A DNA stretch of 64,000 nt from Janthinobacterium sp. PC23-8. Its GTDB lineage: Bacteria > Pseudomonadota > Gammaproteobacteria > Burkholderiales > Burkholderiaceae_D. Location: the NCBI RefSeq assembly GCF_002250505.1, contig NZ_NJGY01000003.1, positions 211,977 to 275,976 on the forward strand. The letters are read 5' to 3'. The translations under genes and the position numbers were made by a program. Shown piece after piece: positions 45,656 to 54,125 of the stretch (positions are counted from its first letter, which is position 1; each line of letters starts with the position of its first letter). The notes under the pieces were generated by a model, which was given only the letters and a program-made list of their open reading frames with translations, had not been told where the DNA came from and did no database searches.

Positions 45656-46981
45656 ATGCAACACACCCTGACCGACACGGCGGCCGGGCGGACTTCTGCC
45701 GCCCGCGCTACCGACGACGCGCTGTACCGCAAGGTCACGCGCCGCATCATTCCCTTTCTGTTCGTCTGCTATGTGGTCTCCTTCCTGGACCGCATCAACA
45801 TCGGTTTCGCCCAGCTGCAACTGAAGCAGGATCTCGGCTTCAGCGACGCCATGTACGGCCTGGGCGCGGCGGTGTTTTATATCGGCTACGTGCTGTTCGA
45901 GGTGCCCAGCAACCTGCTGCTGGCGAAATACGGCGCGCGCCGCACCTTTATCCGCATCATGCTGCTGTGGGGCGCGGCCTCGGTCGGCATGATGGCGATT
46001 GCCACGCCGACCCAGTTCTACGTGCTGCGCTTTGCGCTGGGCGTGTTCGAGGCCGGTTTTTTTCCCGGCATCGTGCTGTACCTGACGTACTGGTATCCGC
46101 CGCTGCGGCGCGCCTCGGTGCTGTCGTATTTCTTTGCCGGCGTGGCCGTGGCCGGCATCGTCGGCGGCCTGGTGTCGGGCTGGATCATGCGTGACATGGC
46201 CGGCGTGCTGGGGCTCAAGGGCTGGCAGTGGATGTTTGTCATCGAAGGCTCGCCGGCGCTGCTGCTCGCGCTCATCGCGTACCGCTACCTGGATGATTAT
46301 CCGCAGGATGCGCGCTGGCTGACGACGGCGGAAAAGGCGCGCCTTGCCGCCAATCTGGGCAGCGGCCAGGCAGCCCGCCGCAGCGCCGGGGCCTCGCTGG
46401 CGGCCTGCCTGCGCGACCCGCGCATCTATCTGTACTCGTTGCCGTATTTCGCCCTGACCGGGGCGGCGCTCACCCTGAGCTTCTGGATGCCGCTGATGAT
46501 CCGCGATTTCGGCGTCAGGGACGTGATGCAGGTGAGCCTGTATTCGGTAATTCCCTACACCATCGGCGCGCTCGGCGTGCTGCTGCTGGCGCGTGCCGCC
46601 GACCGTCACCGCCGTCACGGCGCGTACTTTGCCGGCTGCGCCGTGGCCGGCGCGCTGGCTCTGGCGGCGCTGACCACGCATCCGTCCAGCCTGGTCGTGG
46701 CGCTGGGCCTGTTGTCGGTGGCGGCGGTGGCGCTGTACTCGGGCTTGCCGATTTTCTGGGCGATACCGACGGCGCACCTGCCGCCCGACATGCGCGCCGG
46801 CGGCATCGGCGTCATCAGCAGCCTGGGCACCAGCGCCGGCATCGTCGCGCCATGGGCCATCGGCCAGGTCAAGACCGCCACCGGCAGCATGGATGGCGCG
46901 CTGCTGGGCCTGGGTGTGCTGCTGGTGGCCAGCGCCATGGTGCTGCTGGCGGCCCAGCGCGGCGCGAAGGAGGCGGCATGA
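45656..46981 (+). CDS. MFS permease (anion:cation symporter-like)
   Basis: A 441-residue 12-helix transporter of the ACS/phthalate-permease-like group: FLDRINIGFAQLQLKQDLGFSDAMYGLGAAVFYIGYVLFEVPSNLLLAKYG (core NIGFAQLQLKQDLG, FEVPSNLLLAKYGAR). It would import an organic anion, possibly IAA or another aromatic acid, given that it is 36 bp downstream of the cat operon and MFS permeases accompany iac genes elsewhere. Substrate not determinable from sequence. Confidence 0.85.
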   Translation: MQHTLTDTAAGRTSAARATDDALYRKVTRRIIPFLFVCYVVSFLDRINIGFAQLQLKQDLGFSDAMYGLGAAVFYIGYVLFEVPSNLLLAKYGARRTFIRIMLLWGAASVGMMAIATPTQFYVLRFALGVFEAGFFPGIVLYLTYWYPPLRRASVLSYFFAGVAVAGIVGGLVSGWIMRDMAGVLGLKGWQWMFVIEGSPALLLALIAYRYLDDYPQDARWLTTAEKARLAANLGSGQAARRSAGASLAACLRDPRIYLYSLPYFALTGAALTLSFWMPLMIRDFGVRDVMQVSLYSVIPYTIGALGVLLLARAADRHRRHGAYFAGCAVAGALALAALTTHPSSLVVALGLLSVAAVALYSGLPIFWAIPTAHLPPDMRAGGIGVISSLGTSAGIVAPWAIGQVKTATGSMDGALLGLGVLLVASAMVLLAAQRGAKEAA

Positions 46982-47269
46982 ACCGCTCCAGGGCCGCGCC
47001 CATATCCGTAATTCGCAAGCCGCCAGCGTGGCCGGCGGCGACTCTCGTCTCCGGTGCGTCCGGCGCACCAGGCCAGTGCGCCGCAGGGACCGCCGCCGCA
47101 TCGCTTGCCCCTTGGCCGTGCACGGCTGCGGCCCGGGCCGTCGCGCGCCGCCAACAATGCGCGCGCGGCAGGCCGGCGATCTGCGGTTTCCGGATAACGC
47201 GCAGTACCGGCCGCTGCATAAGCTGATGACACGGTGATGACATTCAACCTACCCAACGGGAATAATTTT
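46982..47269. other. Non-coding interval before the amine dehydrogenase operon
   Basis: About 290 bp between the MFS gene and aauB. The only frames are low-complexity Arg/Ala/Pro ORFs of no recognisable family. An imperfect inverted repeat lies near its ends (around 46999-47020 and 47179-47200). It must hold the aau promoter, but I cannot point to convincing -35/-10 elements. Confidence 0.4.
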
Positions 47270-48457
47270 ATGAACAAGAAAATGACATCAAGAGACACGG
47301 CGCCAGCCAGGCGGCACGGCTGGAAGCCTGCCGCCATGGCCTGCATCATGGCGGCCATGGCGGCCAGCGCCCCGGCGCAGGAGTTCGTGCCCGAGACGCT
47401 CAAGGATGGCGTGGCGCTGCCGGCCGATATGCCGCGCATTTACGTGGGCGACTTTGCGATCGGCCATCTGATGGACGGGCGCATCAACGTGCTCGATGGG
47501 CGCAGCGGCAAATACGCCGGTGTGATCGATGGCGGCTTCGCCGGCCATTTCACCGCCTCGCCGGACGGCAAACAGCTGTATGTGGCGACCACCTACCTGA
47601 CGCGCCACACGCACGGCGAGCGCCATGACGTCGTCGAGATCTACGACGCCGATACGCTGCGGATCACCGGCGACGTCGAACTGCCGCCCAAGCGCGCCCA
47701 GTCGGCCTACCAGCAAACGCTGAGCCGCACCTCGCATGACGGCCGCTATCTGTTCGTGCAGAACGCCACGCCGGCCACCTCGGTGTCGGTGGTCGACGTG
47801 CGCGACAAGAAAATGCTGGTCGAAGTGCCCACCGCCGGCTGCTGGGGCATCTACCCGTCGCAGACCGAGGCGCTGCGCTTCTCGATGCTGTGCGGCGACG
47901 GCAAGCTGGCCACCGTCACGCTCGACGCCGAAGGCAAGGTGAGCGGGCGGGCCGTGTCGGCCAAGTTCTTCGACTCGGGCACCGATCCGATCTTCACGGC
48001 GATGGTGGCCGATCAGGCGCGCTACTACTTCATCGGCTTTACCGGCACCTTGTTCCGTGCCGACCTGCGCGGCGCCGAGCCGGTGCTGGAAAACGCGGTG
48101 CAGGTGGTGCCGGCGGCCGAGCGCAAGGCCGGCTGGCGCCCGGGCGGCTACCAGCTGCTGGCGCTTGACACTGCGCGCAAGCAGCTGTTCGTCGGCATGC
48201 ACGCCAAGGGCGTCGAAGGCAGCCACAAGACGCCGGCCCAGGAAATCTGGACGCTGGACCTGGCCAGCGGCAAGCGCCTGGCGCGCACCAGGGCCTTGAA
48301 CGCCATCGCGCTGACGGTGTCGCAGAAAGCACCGAACTACCTGTATGCAATCAACGGCGCCACCAACCAACTGGTGGCCTACCAGCTGCCCGGCCTGCGC
48401 CAGGTGTTCGTCTCGGCGCCGATCGGCGAAGCGCCGCTGCAGGTGGATGCGCCATGA
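47270..48457 (+). CDS. aauB: Aromatic amine dehydrogenase large subunit
   Basis: A 395-residue periplasmic seven-bladed beta-propeller: signal peptide (AAMACIMAAMAASAPAQ), RIYVGDFAIGHLMDGRINVLDG, AGHFTASPDGKQLYVATTYLTRHTHGERHDVVEIYD (core TYLTRHTHGERHD) and a C-terminal NYLYAINGATNQLVAY. This is the MauB/AauB heavy chain that holds the TTQ subunit. The frame is open from 47234; I prefer the ATG at 47270 because it begins a normal signal peptide and has GGGA at 47258-47261. Overlaps aauE by four bases. Confidence 0.9.
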   Translation: MNKKMTSRDTAPARRHGWKPAAMACIMAAMAASAPAQEFVPETLKDGVALPADMPRIYVGDFAIGHLMDGRINVLDGRSGKYAGVIDGGFAGHFTASPDGKQLYVATTYLTRHTHGERHDVVEIYDADTLRITGDVELPPKRAQSAYQQTLSRTSHDGRYLFVQNATPATSVSVVDVRDKKMLVEVPTAGCWGIYPSQTEALRFSMLCGDGKLATVTLDAEGKVSGRAVSAKFFDSGTDPIFTAMVADQARYYFIGFTGTLFRADLRGAEPVLENAVQVVPAAERKAGWRPGGYQLLALDTARKQLFVGMHAKGVEGSHKTPAQEIWTLDLASGKRLARTRALNAIALTVSQKAPNYLYAINGATNQLVAYQLPGLRQVFVSAPIGEAPLQVDAP

Positions 48458-49008
48458 ACCTTTACGCCGAACCGGTGCTGACGCTGCTGCCGAGCGCCTT
48501 TTTCACCTTGCTGCTGGGGATTGCCGCCACCCACAAGCTGACCGCCTGGCGCGTGTTCGAACAGCAGGTGGCCGACTACCGCGTGCTGCCGAAGGCCTGG
48601 ACCGGCATCGCCGCAGTGCTGTTGCCGGCAGCCGAGGCGCTGCTGGCGCTGGGCTGGCTGGCCGACGGCACGCGTGCGCCGGCGGCGGGCTTGACCGCGC
48701 TGCTGTTGGCGACCTACGCCGGCGCGATGGCGTGGAATTTGCGCCAGGGCCGCGACTTCATCGACTGCGGCTGTGGCGGCGTCGATGGCGCCCAGGTGAT
48801 CCGGCCGGCGCTGGTGGCGCGCAACCTGCTGCTGGCAACGGTGGCGGCGGCGATGGCGCTGTGGACCAGCCATCTGCCGCTTGCCGCGCGCGTGCCGGGC
48901 TGGATCGACTGGCTCAGCGTGTTTGCCGGCGCGGCGGCGCTGCTGGGTATCTATGTCACGGTCAACCAGATACTGGCCAACCTGCCGCCGCAGCGCGTGC
49001 TCGATTAA
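48454..49008 (+). CDS. aauE: MauE-type membrane protein, amine dehydrogenase maturation
   Basis: A 184-residue integral membrane protein with four to five hydrophobic helices, belonging to the MauE/DoxX-like group; conserved segments FFTLLLGIAATHKL, NLRQGRDFIDCGCGG (paired Cys) and RNLLLATVAAAMAL. MauE is needed for formation or stability of the light chain with its many disulfides. Coupled to aauB (ATGA) and 24 bp before aauD. Confidence 0.88.
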   Translation: MNLYAEPVLTLLPSAFFTLLLGIAATHKLTAWRVFEQQVADYRVLPKAWTGIAAVLLPAAEALLALGWLADGTRAPAAGLTALLLATYAGAMAWNLRQGRDFIDCGCGGVDGAQVIRPALVARNLLLATVAAAMALWTSHLPLAARVPGWIDWLSVFAGAAALLGIYVTVNQILANLPPQRVLD

Positions 49009-49032
49009 CGAACCAACTTTCAGGAGAAAACA

Positions 49033-49659
49033 ATGGAAACCGCTTTGCTCATATCGAATGGCTTGTTGTGGTGCGTCTTGCTGGCGCTGGTGGTGATGGT
49101 GATCGCGCTGGCGCGCCAGGTCGGCGTGCTGTTTGAACGGGTGGCGCCGATGGGCGCCCTGGTGACGGACTCCGGGCCGAAGGTGGGCCAGCCGGCGCCG
49201 TCGATGGCGCTGCGCACGATGGACCAGGCCGGCCTGCAACTGCCTGGCGCGGCAGGCACCAGCACCTTGCTGTTCTTCCTGTCGCCGACCTGCCCGGTGT
49301 GCAAGAAGCTGCTGCCGGCGCTCAAGTCGATGCAGAAGGCCGAAGCCGGCTGGCTGCAGATGGTGCTGGCCAGCGATGGCGACGTGCTCGAACACCAGGC
49401 GTTTCGCAGCGAGTACGGCCTGACGGGCTTCCAGTACGTGCTGTCGGCGCCGCTGGGCATGGCTTACCGCGTGGCGCGCCTGCCGTATGCGGTGCTGATC
49501 GACGCCAGCGGCGTGGTCAGCGCCAAGGGCCTGATCAATTCCCGCGAACAGCTTGAAAGCCTGCTCACGGCGCAGGAACTGGGCGTGGCCTCGGTACAGG
49601 AATACCTGGACGCCCCGGCCGCGCACCAGCACGAGCACCAGCACGCACACCAACACTAA
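49033..49659 (+). CDS. aauD: MauD-type thioredoxin-like protein, amine dehydrogenase maturation
   Basis: A 208-residue membrane-anchored (helix about 9-28) periplasmic thioredoxin-fold protein with C87-P-V-C90 in FFLSPTCPVCKKLLPAL. MauD homologues isomerise or form disulfides in the TTQ light chain. Unusual is the C-terminal tail, in which His alternates with Gln/Glu/Ala (HQHEHQHAHQH), possibly metal binding. Located 12 bp before the light-chain gene. Confidence 0.9.
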   Translation: METALLISNGLLWCVLLALVVMVIALARQVGVLFERVAPMGALVTDSGPKVGQPAPSMALRTMDQAGLQLPGAAGTSTLLFFLSPTCPVCKKLLPALKSMQKAEAGWLQMVLASDGDVLEHQAFRSEYGLTGFQYVLSAPLGMAYRVARLPYAVLIDASGVVSAKGLINSREQLESLLTAQELGVASVQEYLDAPAAHQHEHQHAHQH

Positions 49660-49671
49660 GGAGTCAACGAC

Positions 49672-50211
49672 ATGTTCAACTGGTTCGACAAGCTGGCCGA
49701 GCGCCAGAGCCGCCGGCTGGCGCAGACGGTCTCGCGCCGTCACGCCCTCACCACCATCAGCCGCGCGCTGGTGGGCGCCGCCTTTATCCTGCCGGTGCTG
49801 CCGTTCGACCGCAGCGAGGCCAAGGCCGCCACGCACGGCGGTGCCAAGGGTGGCGCCAACGCCGCCACCGAGGACCCGACCGCCTGCGAATACTGGCGCT
49901 ACTGCGCCATCGACGGCTTCCTGTGCTCGTGCTGCGGCGGTTCGCTCACACAGTGCCCGCCGGGCACCAACGCCTCCAAGGTCAGCTGGGTGGGCACCTG
50001 CCACAACCCGAAGGACGGCAAGGACTACCTGGTCAGCTACAACGACTGCTGCGGCAAGACCTCGTGCGGCAAATGCATGTGCAACACCAATCTGCGCGAG
50101 CGTCCCGGCTACAACCTGGGGCTGCACAACGATATCAACTGGTGCATGAGCAACGACAGCTCGATGTTCCATTGCACCACGGCCTCCGTGGTCGGCCTGG
50201 CGGAGGACTAG
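49672..50211 (+). CDS. aauA: Aromatic amine dehydrogenase TTQ light chain
   Basis: A 179-residue precursor with a long leader containing a twin-arginine pair (SRRHALTTISRALVGAAF; R22-R23) for folded export. The mature part is Cys-rich (about 14 Cys: CEYWRYC, LCSCCGG, DCCGK). W106 (VSWVGTC) and W157 (INWCMS) are 51 residues apart, as are the two Trp that form tryptophan tryptophylquinone in methylamine dehydrogenase. The enzyme oxidises amines such as phenethylamine, tyramine or tryptamine to aldehydes in the periplasm. No mauG or mauFGLMN genes are nearby, as in the Alcaligenes aau cluster. Confidence 0.92.
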   Translation: MFNWFDKLAERQSRRLAQTVSRRHALTTISRALVGAAFILPVLPFDRSEAKAATHGGAKGGANAATEDPTACEYWRYCAIDGFLCSCCGGSLTQCPPGTNASKVSWVGTCHNPKDGKDYLVSYNDCCGKTSCGKCMCNTNLRERPGYNLGLHNDINWCMSNDSSMFHCTTASVVGLAED

Positions 50212-50212
50212 C

Positions 50213-50671
50213 ATGCGCACCTTTGCAACCATCGCCACGGCCGGCCTGGCCGCCGCGCTGCTCGCTGGCCCGGTGGCGCAGGCGCAGCAGATCAAGGGCG
50301 CCGACGTCTACCACAGCGCCTGCATGATGTGCCACCAGGCCCAGGCCCAGGGCGCGGCCGGCCTGGCGCCGCCGCTCAAGGGCAGCTATTGGGGCGAGCT
50401 GGGCAAGCTGCCCGGCTATGTGCCCGGCGTGCTGCTGGCCGGCATGCACGGTCCGCTGGCAACCGACGAAGGCCAGTTCAATGGCGTCATGCCGACCCAG
50501 AACCGGCTCAGCGACGCCGAGATTGCCGCCGTCAGCAATTACGTGGTGCGCGAGGTCAATGGCCAGGCTGCGGCGCCGGCGGTCGCGGCGTTGGATGTGG
50601 CGGCGCTGCGCGCCAAGCCGCCGACGGTGTCGGAACTGCGCGGCATGCGCAAGAAAGCGCTGCCAAAATGA
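50213..50671 (+). CDS. Periplasmic c-type cytochrome 1
   Basis: A 152-residue monohaem cytochrome c with signal peptide (TIATAGLAAALLAGPVAQA), haem site CMMCH and the axial-Met region FNGVMPTQNRLSDAEIAAVSNYV (core NGVMPTQNRLSD). It starts two bases after the aauA stop. Likely takes electrons from the TTQ enzyme, in place of the azurin/amicyanin used by other systems. Confidence 0.88.
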   Translation: MRTFATIATAGLAAALLAGPVAQAQQIKGADVYHSACMMCHQAQAQGAAGLAPPLKGSYWGELGKLPGYVPGVLLAGMHGPLATDEGQFNGVMPTQNRLSDAEIAAVSNYVVREVNGQAAAPAVAALDVAALRAKPPTVSELRGMRKKALPK

Positions 50672-51198
50672 AGCCCTCCCATCGCCCGTCCTGTCATCGG
50701 GCCTGGCTGGCGCTGGGCCTGGCGGCCTGCCTGGCCGGTATGCCGGCCGCCGCAGCCTCGGCAGCATCAGCATCGGCAGCGGCGCCATCGAGCGTATCGG
50801 TCGAGCGCGCGCGCGGCCTGTTCATGCTCCATTGCGCCGGCTGCCACCGGGTCGACGGCAGCGGTGCGCCCGGCTTCGGCGTGCCAACCATGATCAATAC
50901 CCTGGGCCAGTTCCAGCGCACCAGCGCCGGGCGCGCCTTCCTGTTGCAGGTGCCGGGGGCGCGCAACGCGGCCATCACCGACGCCGAACTGGCGGCGCTG
51001 ACCAACTGGGCGGTAAAGGCGTTTTCCGCGCCGACCCTGCCTGCCGATTTCCAACCCTATACGACGGCCGAAGTGACGCACTGGCGCGCCAACGCGCCGC
51101 TCGACATCGCCGGCACGCGCGAGGCCGTGGTGGCCGCGCTGCCGCCGATGCCCGCAATGACTACCTATAACAAACACCAAGGAGACAAGCATGACTAG
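50668..51198 (+). CDS. Periplasmic c-type cytochrome 2
   Basis: A 176-residue cytochrome c with an Ala/Ser-rich leader, haem site CAGCH (FMLHCAGCHRVDGSGAPGFG), a candidate Met ligand in VPTMINTLGQF and a C-terminal extension with TAEVTHWRANAPLDIAGTR. It overlaps the previous gene by four bases and the aldehyde dehydrogenase gene by eight. Two cytochromes in tandem suggest a relay from the amine dehydrogenase to the terminal oxidase. Confidence 0.82.
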   Translation: MKPSHRPSCHRAWLALGLAACLAGMPAAAASAASASAAAPSSVSVERARGLFMLHCAGCHRVDGSGAPGFGVPTMINTLGQFQRTSAGRAFLLQVPGARNAAITDAELAALTNWAVKAFSAPTLPADFQPYTTAEVTHWRANAPLDIAGTREAVVAALPPMPAMTTYNKHQGDKHD

Positions 51199-52663
51199 CC
51201 TGGCCGAACAATTCCAGTTGCAGCAGCAGTACCGGCATTTCATCAACGGACTATGGCAGGACGGCGGCGACGGCCATATCGACGTCGTCAATCCGGCGCG
51301 CGAAGAGGTGATCGCGCGCGTGCCGGCCGGCGGCGCCGCCGAGATCGACGCCGCGGTGCGCGCGGCGCGCGCCCAGTTTGCCGGCGGCGCCTGGTCGCGC
51401 CTGTCCGGCCCCGAGCGCGGCGCCCTGATCCTCAAACTGGCCGACCTGGTCGAACGCGACGCCGCCATCATCGCGCGCCTCGACGCGCTGTGCATCGGCC
51501 GTCCGATGCATGAGCCGGCCATGCTGGACCTGCCCAACGCGCTGGCCACCTTGCGCCACAACGCCGGCTGGGCCGACAAGATCGAAGGGCGCACCATCCC
51601 CAATCCCGGCTATTTCGGCCGCCCGACCGTGACTTACACGCGGCGCGAGGCGATCGGCGTGATCGGCGCCATCGTGCCGTGGAACACGCCGTTCATGATC
51701 ACCTGCTGGAAGCTGGCGCCGGCGCTGGCGACCGGCTGCACCATCGTCATCAAGCCGGCCGAGGAAACCCCGCTGTCGGCGCTGCACCTGGCCGCGCTGG
51801 TGGCCGAAGCGGGCTTTCCGCCGGGCGTGGTCAATGTCGTGACCGGCCGCGGCGCGGTGGCCGGCGCGGCGCTGTGCGTCCATCCCGGCGTCGACAAGAT
51901 CAGCTTTACGGGCAGCCCGGTGGTGGGCGCCGAGATCATGCGCGCGGCCGGCCCGCTGTTCAAGCGCGTGGCGCTGGAACTGGGCGGCAAGTCGCCGCAG
52001 GTGGTGTTCGCCGACGCCGACCTGGAACGCGCGATCCAGGGCTGCGCCATGGGCCTGTTCTTCAACCAGGGCCAGGTCTGCGCGGCCGGCACCCGGCTGC
52101 TGGTGCAGCGCCCCATCTATGAACAGTTCGTCGCTGGCCTGCGCCAGGCGGCAGACAACGTCAAGGTCGGCGATCCGCTGGAAGAGGGCGTGTCGATGGG
52201 TGCGGTGGCCAAGCGTTCGCAGTACGACAGCATCGCGCGCTATATCCAGGCGGGCTGCGACGAGGGCGCGACCCTGGTCACGGGCGGCGCGGTGGAGGGC
52301 GGCAAGGGCTGGTTCATCCGTCCGACGCTGTTTGCCAACGCCCGCAACGACATGCGCATCGCCCGCGAGGAGATCTTCGGGCCGGTCGGCACCATCATCG
52401 CCTTCGACACCGACGAGGAAGCGCTGGCGCTGGCCAATGACAGCAAATACGGCCTGGGCGCGACCATCTGGACGCGCGACATCACGCGCGCCCACACCAT
52501 GGCCGCCGCCATCGAAGCCGGCGCGGTCGGCATCAACGGCTGGGCGCCGATGGATGCGCGCGTGCCCTGGGGCGGCGTCAAGAGCAGCGGCCTGGGACGC
52601 GAGCTCGGTTACAGCGGCATCGAGGCCTGCACCGAAGAGAAGGTCATTACCGTGGTGCTGTAA
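51191..52663 (+). CDS. Aldehyde dehydrogenase (phenylacetaldehyde/indole-acetaldehyde type)
   Basis: A 490-residue NAD(P)-dependent aldehyde dehydrogenase: GAIVPWNTPFMITCWKLAPALA, FTGSPVVGAEIM, LELGGKSP (Glu) and NQGQVCAAGTRLLV (catalytic Cys), with C-terminal VPWGGVKSSGLGRELG. It belongs to the phenylacetaldehyde/betaine-aldehyde-like class, with no signal peptide, so it acts in the cytosol on the aldehyde formed by the periplasmic amine dehydrogenase. With tryptamine as substrate its product would be IAA, the substrate of the iac genes upstream. Confidence 0.87.
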   Translation: MTSLAEQFQLQQQYRHFINGLWQDGGDGHIDVVNPAREEVIARVPAGGAAEIDAAVRAARAQFAGGAWSRLSGPERGALILKLADLVERDAAIIARLDALCIGRPMHEPAMLDLPNALATLRHNAGWADKIEGRTIPNPGYFGRPTVTYTRREAIGVIGAIVPWNTPFMITCWKLAPALATGCTIVIKPAEETPLSALHLAALVAEAGFPPGVVNVVTGRGAVAGAALCVHPGVDKISFTGSPVVGAEIMRAAGPLFKRVALELGGKSPQVVFADADLERAIQGCAMGLFFNQGQVCAAGTRLLVQRPIYEQFVAGLRQAADNVKVGDPLEEGVSMGAVAKRSQYDSIARYIQAGCDEGATLVTGGAVEGGKGWFIRPTLFANARNDMRIAREEIFGPVGTIIAFDTDEEALALANDSKYGLGATIWTRDITRAHTMAAAIEAGAVGINGWAPMDARVPWGGVKSSGLGRELGYSGIEACTEEKVITVVL

Positions 52664-52706
52664 GGCGCATTTTTAAAAAACAGGCGCCGTCCGGCGCTGC
52701 ATAAAA

Positions 52707-52722
52707 GGGGCCGCGAGGCCCC
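52707..52722 (+). promoter_or_regulatory. GC hairpin just before the DUF1329 ribosome site
   Basis: GGGGCC-GCGA-GGCCCC forms a perfect 6-bp stem with a GNRA tetraloop five bases before the Shine-Dalgarno GGGAG. No T run follows, so an mRNA-stability or translation role is as likely as termination. Confidence 0.4.
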
Positions 52723-52739
52723 GTCAAGGGAGAAACAAC

Positions 52740-54113
52740 ATGGCAAATCGATACATCTGTGCATGGCTGGCCTGCGCCGGCATGGCGGGCGCGGCCTGGG
52801 CCGGTTCGGCCCAGGACCTGGGCACCACTTTGACCCCGCTGGGTGGCGAAAAGGCCGGCAACGCGGCCAAGACCATCCCCGCCTGGAGCGCGGAAAACGT
52901 GCAGACGCCGGGCTGGAGCGCCGGCAAGTACCGCAAGGACTTCTTCAGGTACAAGGACGACAAGGTGCTCGAAACGATCGACTCTTCGAACGTCGACAAG
53001 TACGCCGAGCACCTGACGCCGGGCCAGATCGCCTTGTTCAAGGAGAACAAGAACTACAAGATGCAGGTATATCCGAGTCATCGCTATTGCAGCGCGCCGG
53101 ATTTCGTGCTCGAAAACACCAAAAAGAACGTCGGCACGGCCAAGCTGGGCGCCGATGGCTGGAGCATGGGCGAGGCCACCGTGCCGGGCGTGCCGTTCCC
53201 GTTCCCGCAGAACGGCACCGAGGCGATGTACAACGCCAAGCTGCGCTACCACGGCGTGGGCATCGAATACAAGAAGGTGACCACGGCGGTGTCGCCGCGC
53301 AAGGGCTCGACCGAATGGATCAAGGCCAGTTCCGAGCAGGCCGCCTTCTTCCCGTGGGGCGGCAAGGGCAGCACGCAACTGAGCACCTTGCCACAGATCG
53401 AGTACCAGACCTATTTCGCGTATTCGGCGCCGGCGGCGCTGGCGGGGCAGGCGCTGATCCTGAGCTTTGCGCTGAACCAGCCCGGCGCCGAGTCGTTCTA
53501 TTACTTCCCCGGCCAGCGCCGCGTGCGCCGCATGCCGGCCTACTCGTATGACGCGCCGCAGATCGGCCTGGAAAACCAGTACGCGGTCGACGAGCCGTTC
53601 GTGTTCAACGGCACGCTGGACCGCTTCGACTGGAAGCTGGCCGGCAAGAAGGAAATCTACGTACCTTATGGTTCGTTTGGCGCCTATAACGCCGGCGCCA
53701 AGTTCGAGGACGTGGCCACCGACGACGGCATCGCGGCCAACGCCCGCCGCTACGAGCTGCACCGGGTATGGGTGGTGCAGGCAACAGTGAAGGCCGGCAT
53801 GCGCCACTCGGCGCCGAAACGCACCTTCTACCTTGACGAAGACAGCTGGAACCTGATGGCCGCCGACGACTACGACGCCCAGGGCCGCCTGTGGAAGCAC
53901 CGCGAGGGCTATCTGATTCCCGTCTACGAGACCGGCAGCTGCGACGTGTCGGCCTTTGCCCAGTACAACCTGGTCGAGGGGCGCTACCTGTTCGACATGC
54001 ATTCGGCCGGCGCCGGCAAGGACATGAGCTGGGTCACCGACCCGAAAGGCAATCCGCGCCTGAAATCGAGTTTCTTCACGTCCGATAACCTGCGCGCGAT
54101 CAGCGAGCGCTAA
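52740..54113 (+). CDS. DUF1329 periplasmic/envelope protein, copy 2
   Basis: A 457-residue protein with a signal peptide (CAWLACAGMAGAAWA) and the DUF1329 phrases TTLTPLGGEKAGN, TIPAWS, GQRRVRRMPAYSYD, YELHRVWVVQATVK, TFYLDEDSW and DYDAQGRLW. It is a diverged paralogue of 2095-3453. Probably a LolA/B-like periplasmic carrier working with the DUF1302 barrel encoded 12 bp downstream and the RND permease. The gene follows the amine dehydrogenase operon at 76 bp and may be read through from it. Confidence 0.85.
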   Translation: MANRYICAWLACAGMAGAAWAGSAQDLGTTLTPLGGEKAGNAAKTIPAWSAENVQTPGWSAGKYRKDFFRYKDDKVLETIDSSNVDKYAEHLTPGQIALFKENKNYKMQVYPSHRYCSAPDFVLENTKKNVGTAKLGADGWSMGEATVPGVPFPFPQNGTEAMYNAKLRYHGVGIEYKKVTTAVSPRKGSTEWIKASSEQAAFFPWGGKGSTQLSTLPQIEYQTYFAYSAPAALAGQALILSFALNQPGAESFYYFPGQRRVRRMPAYSYDAPQIGLENQYAVDEPFVFNGTLDRFDWKLAGKKEIYVPYGSFGAYNAGAKFEDVATDDGIAANARRYELHRVWVVQATVKAGMRHSAPKRTFYLDEDSWNLMAADDYDAQGRLWKHREGYLIPVYETGSCDVSAFAQYNLVEGRYLFDMHSAGAGKDMSWVTDPKGNPRLKSSFFTSDNLRAISER

Positions 54114-54125
54114 GAGGAGACCAGC

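Noticed and set aside
43880-47101. Minus-strand open frame of about 1070 codons opposite catA, pcaD and the MFS gene
   Set aside because: Composition is that of an antisense frame, and the opposite strand encodes enzymes with intact active sites.
46978-47226. Small plus-strand ORF whose ATG overlaps the MFS stop
   Set aside because: The product is Arg/Ala/Pro/Cys low-complexity with no family, and no ribosome site beyond the chance ATGA overlap.
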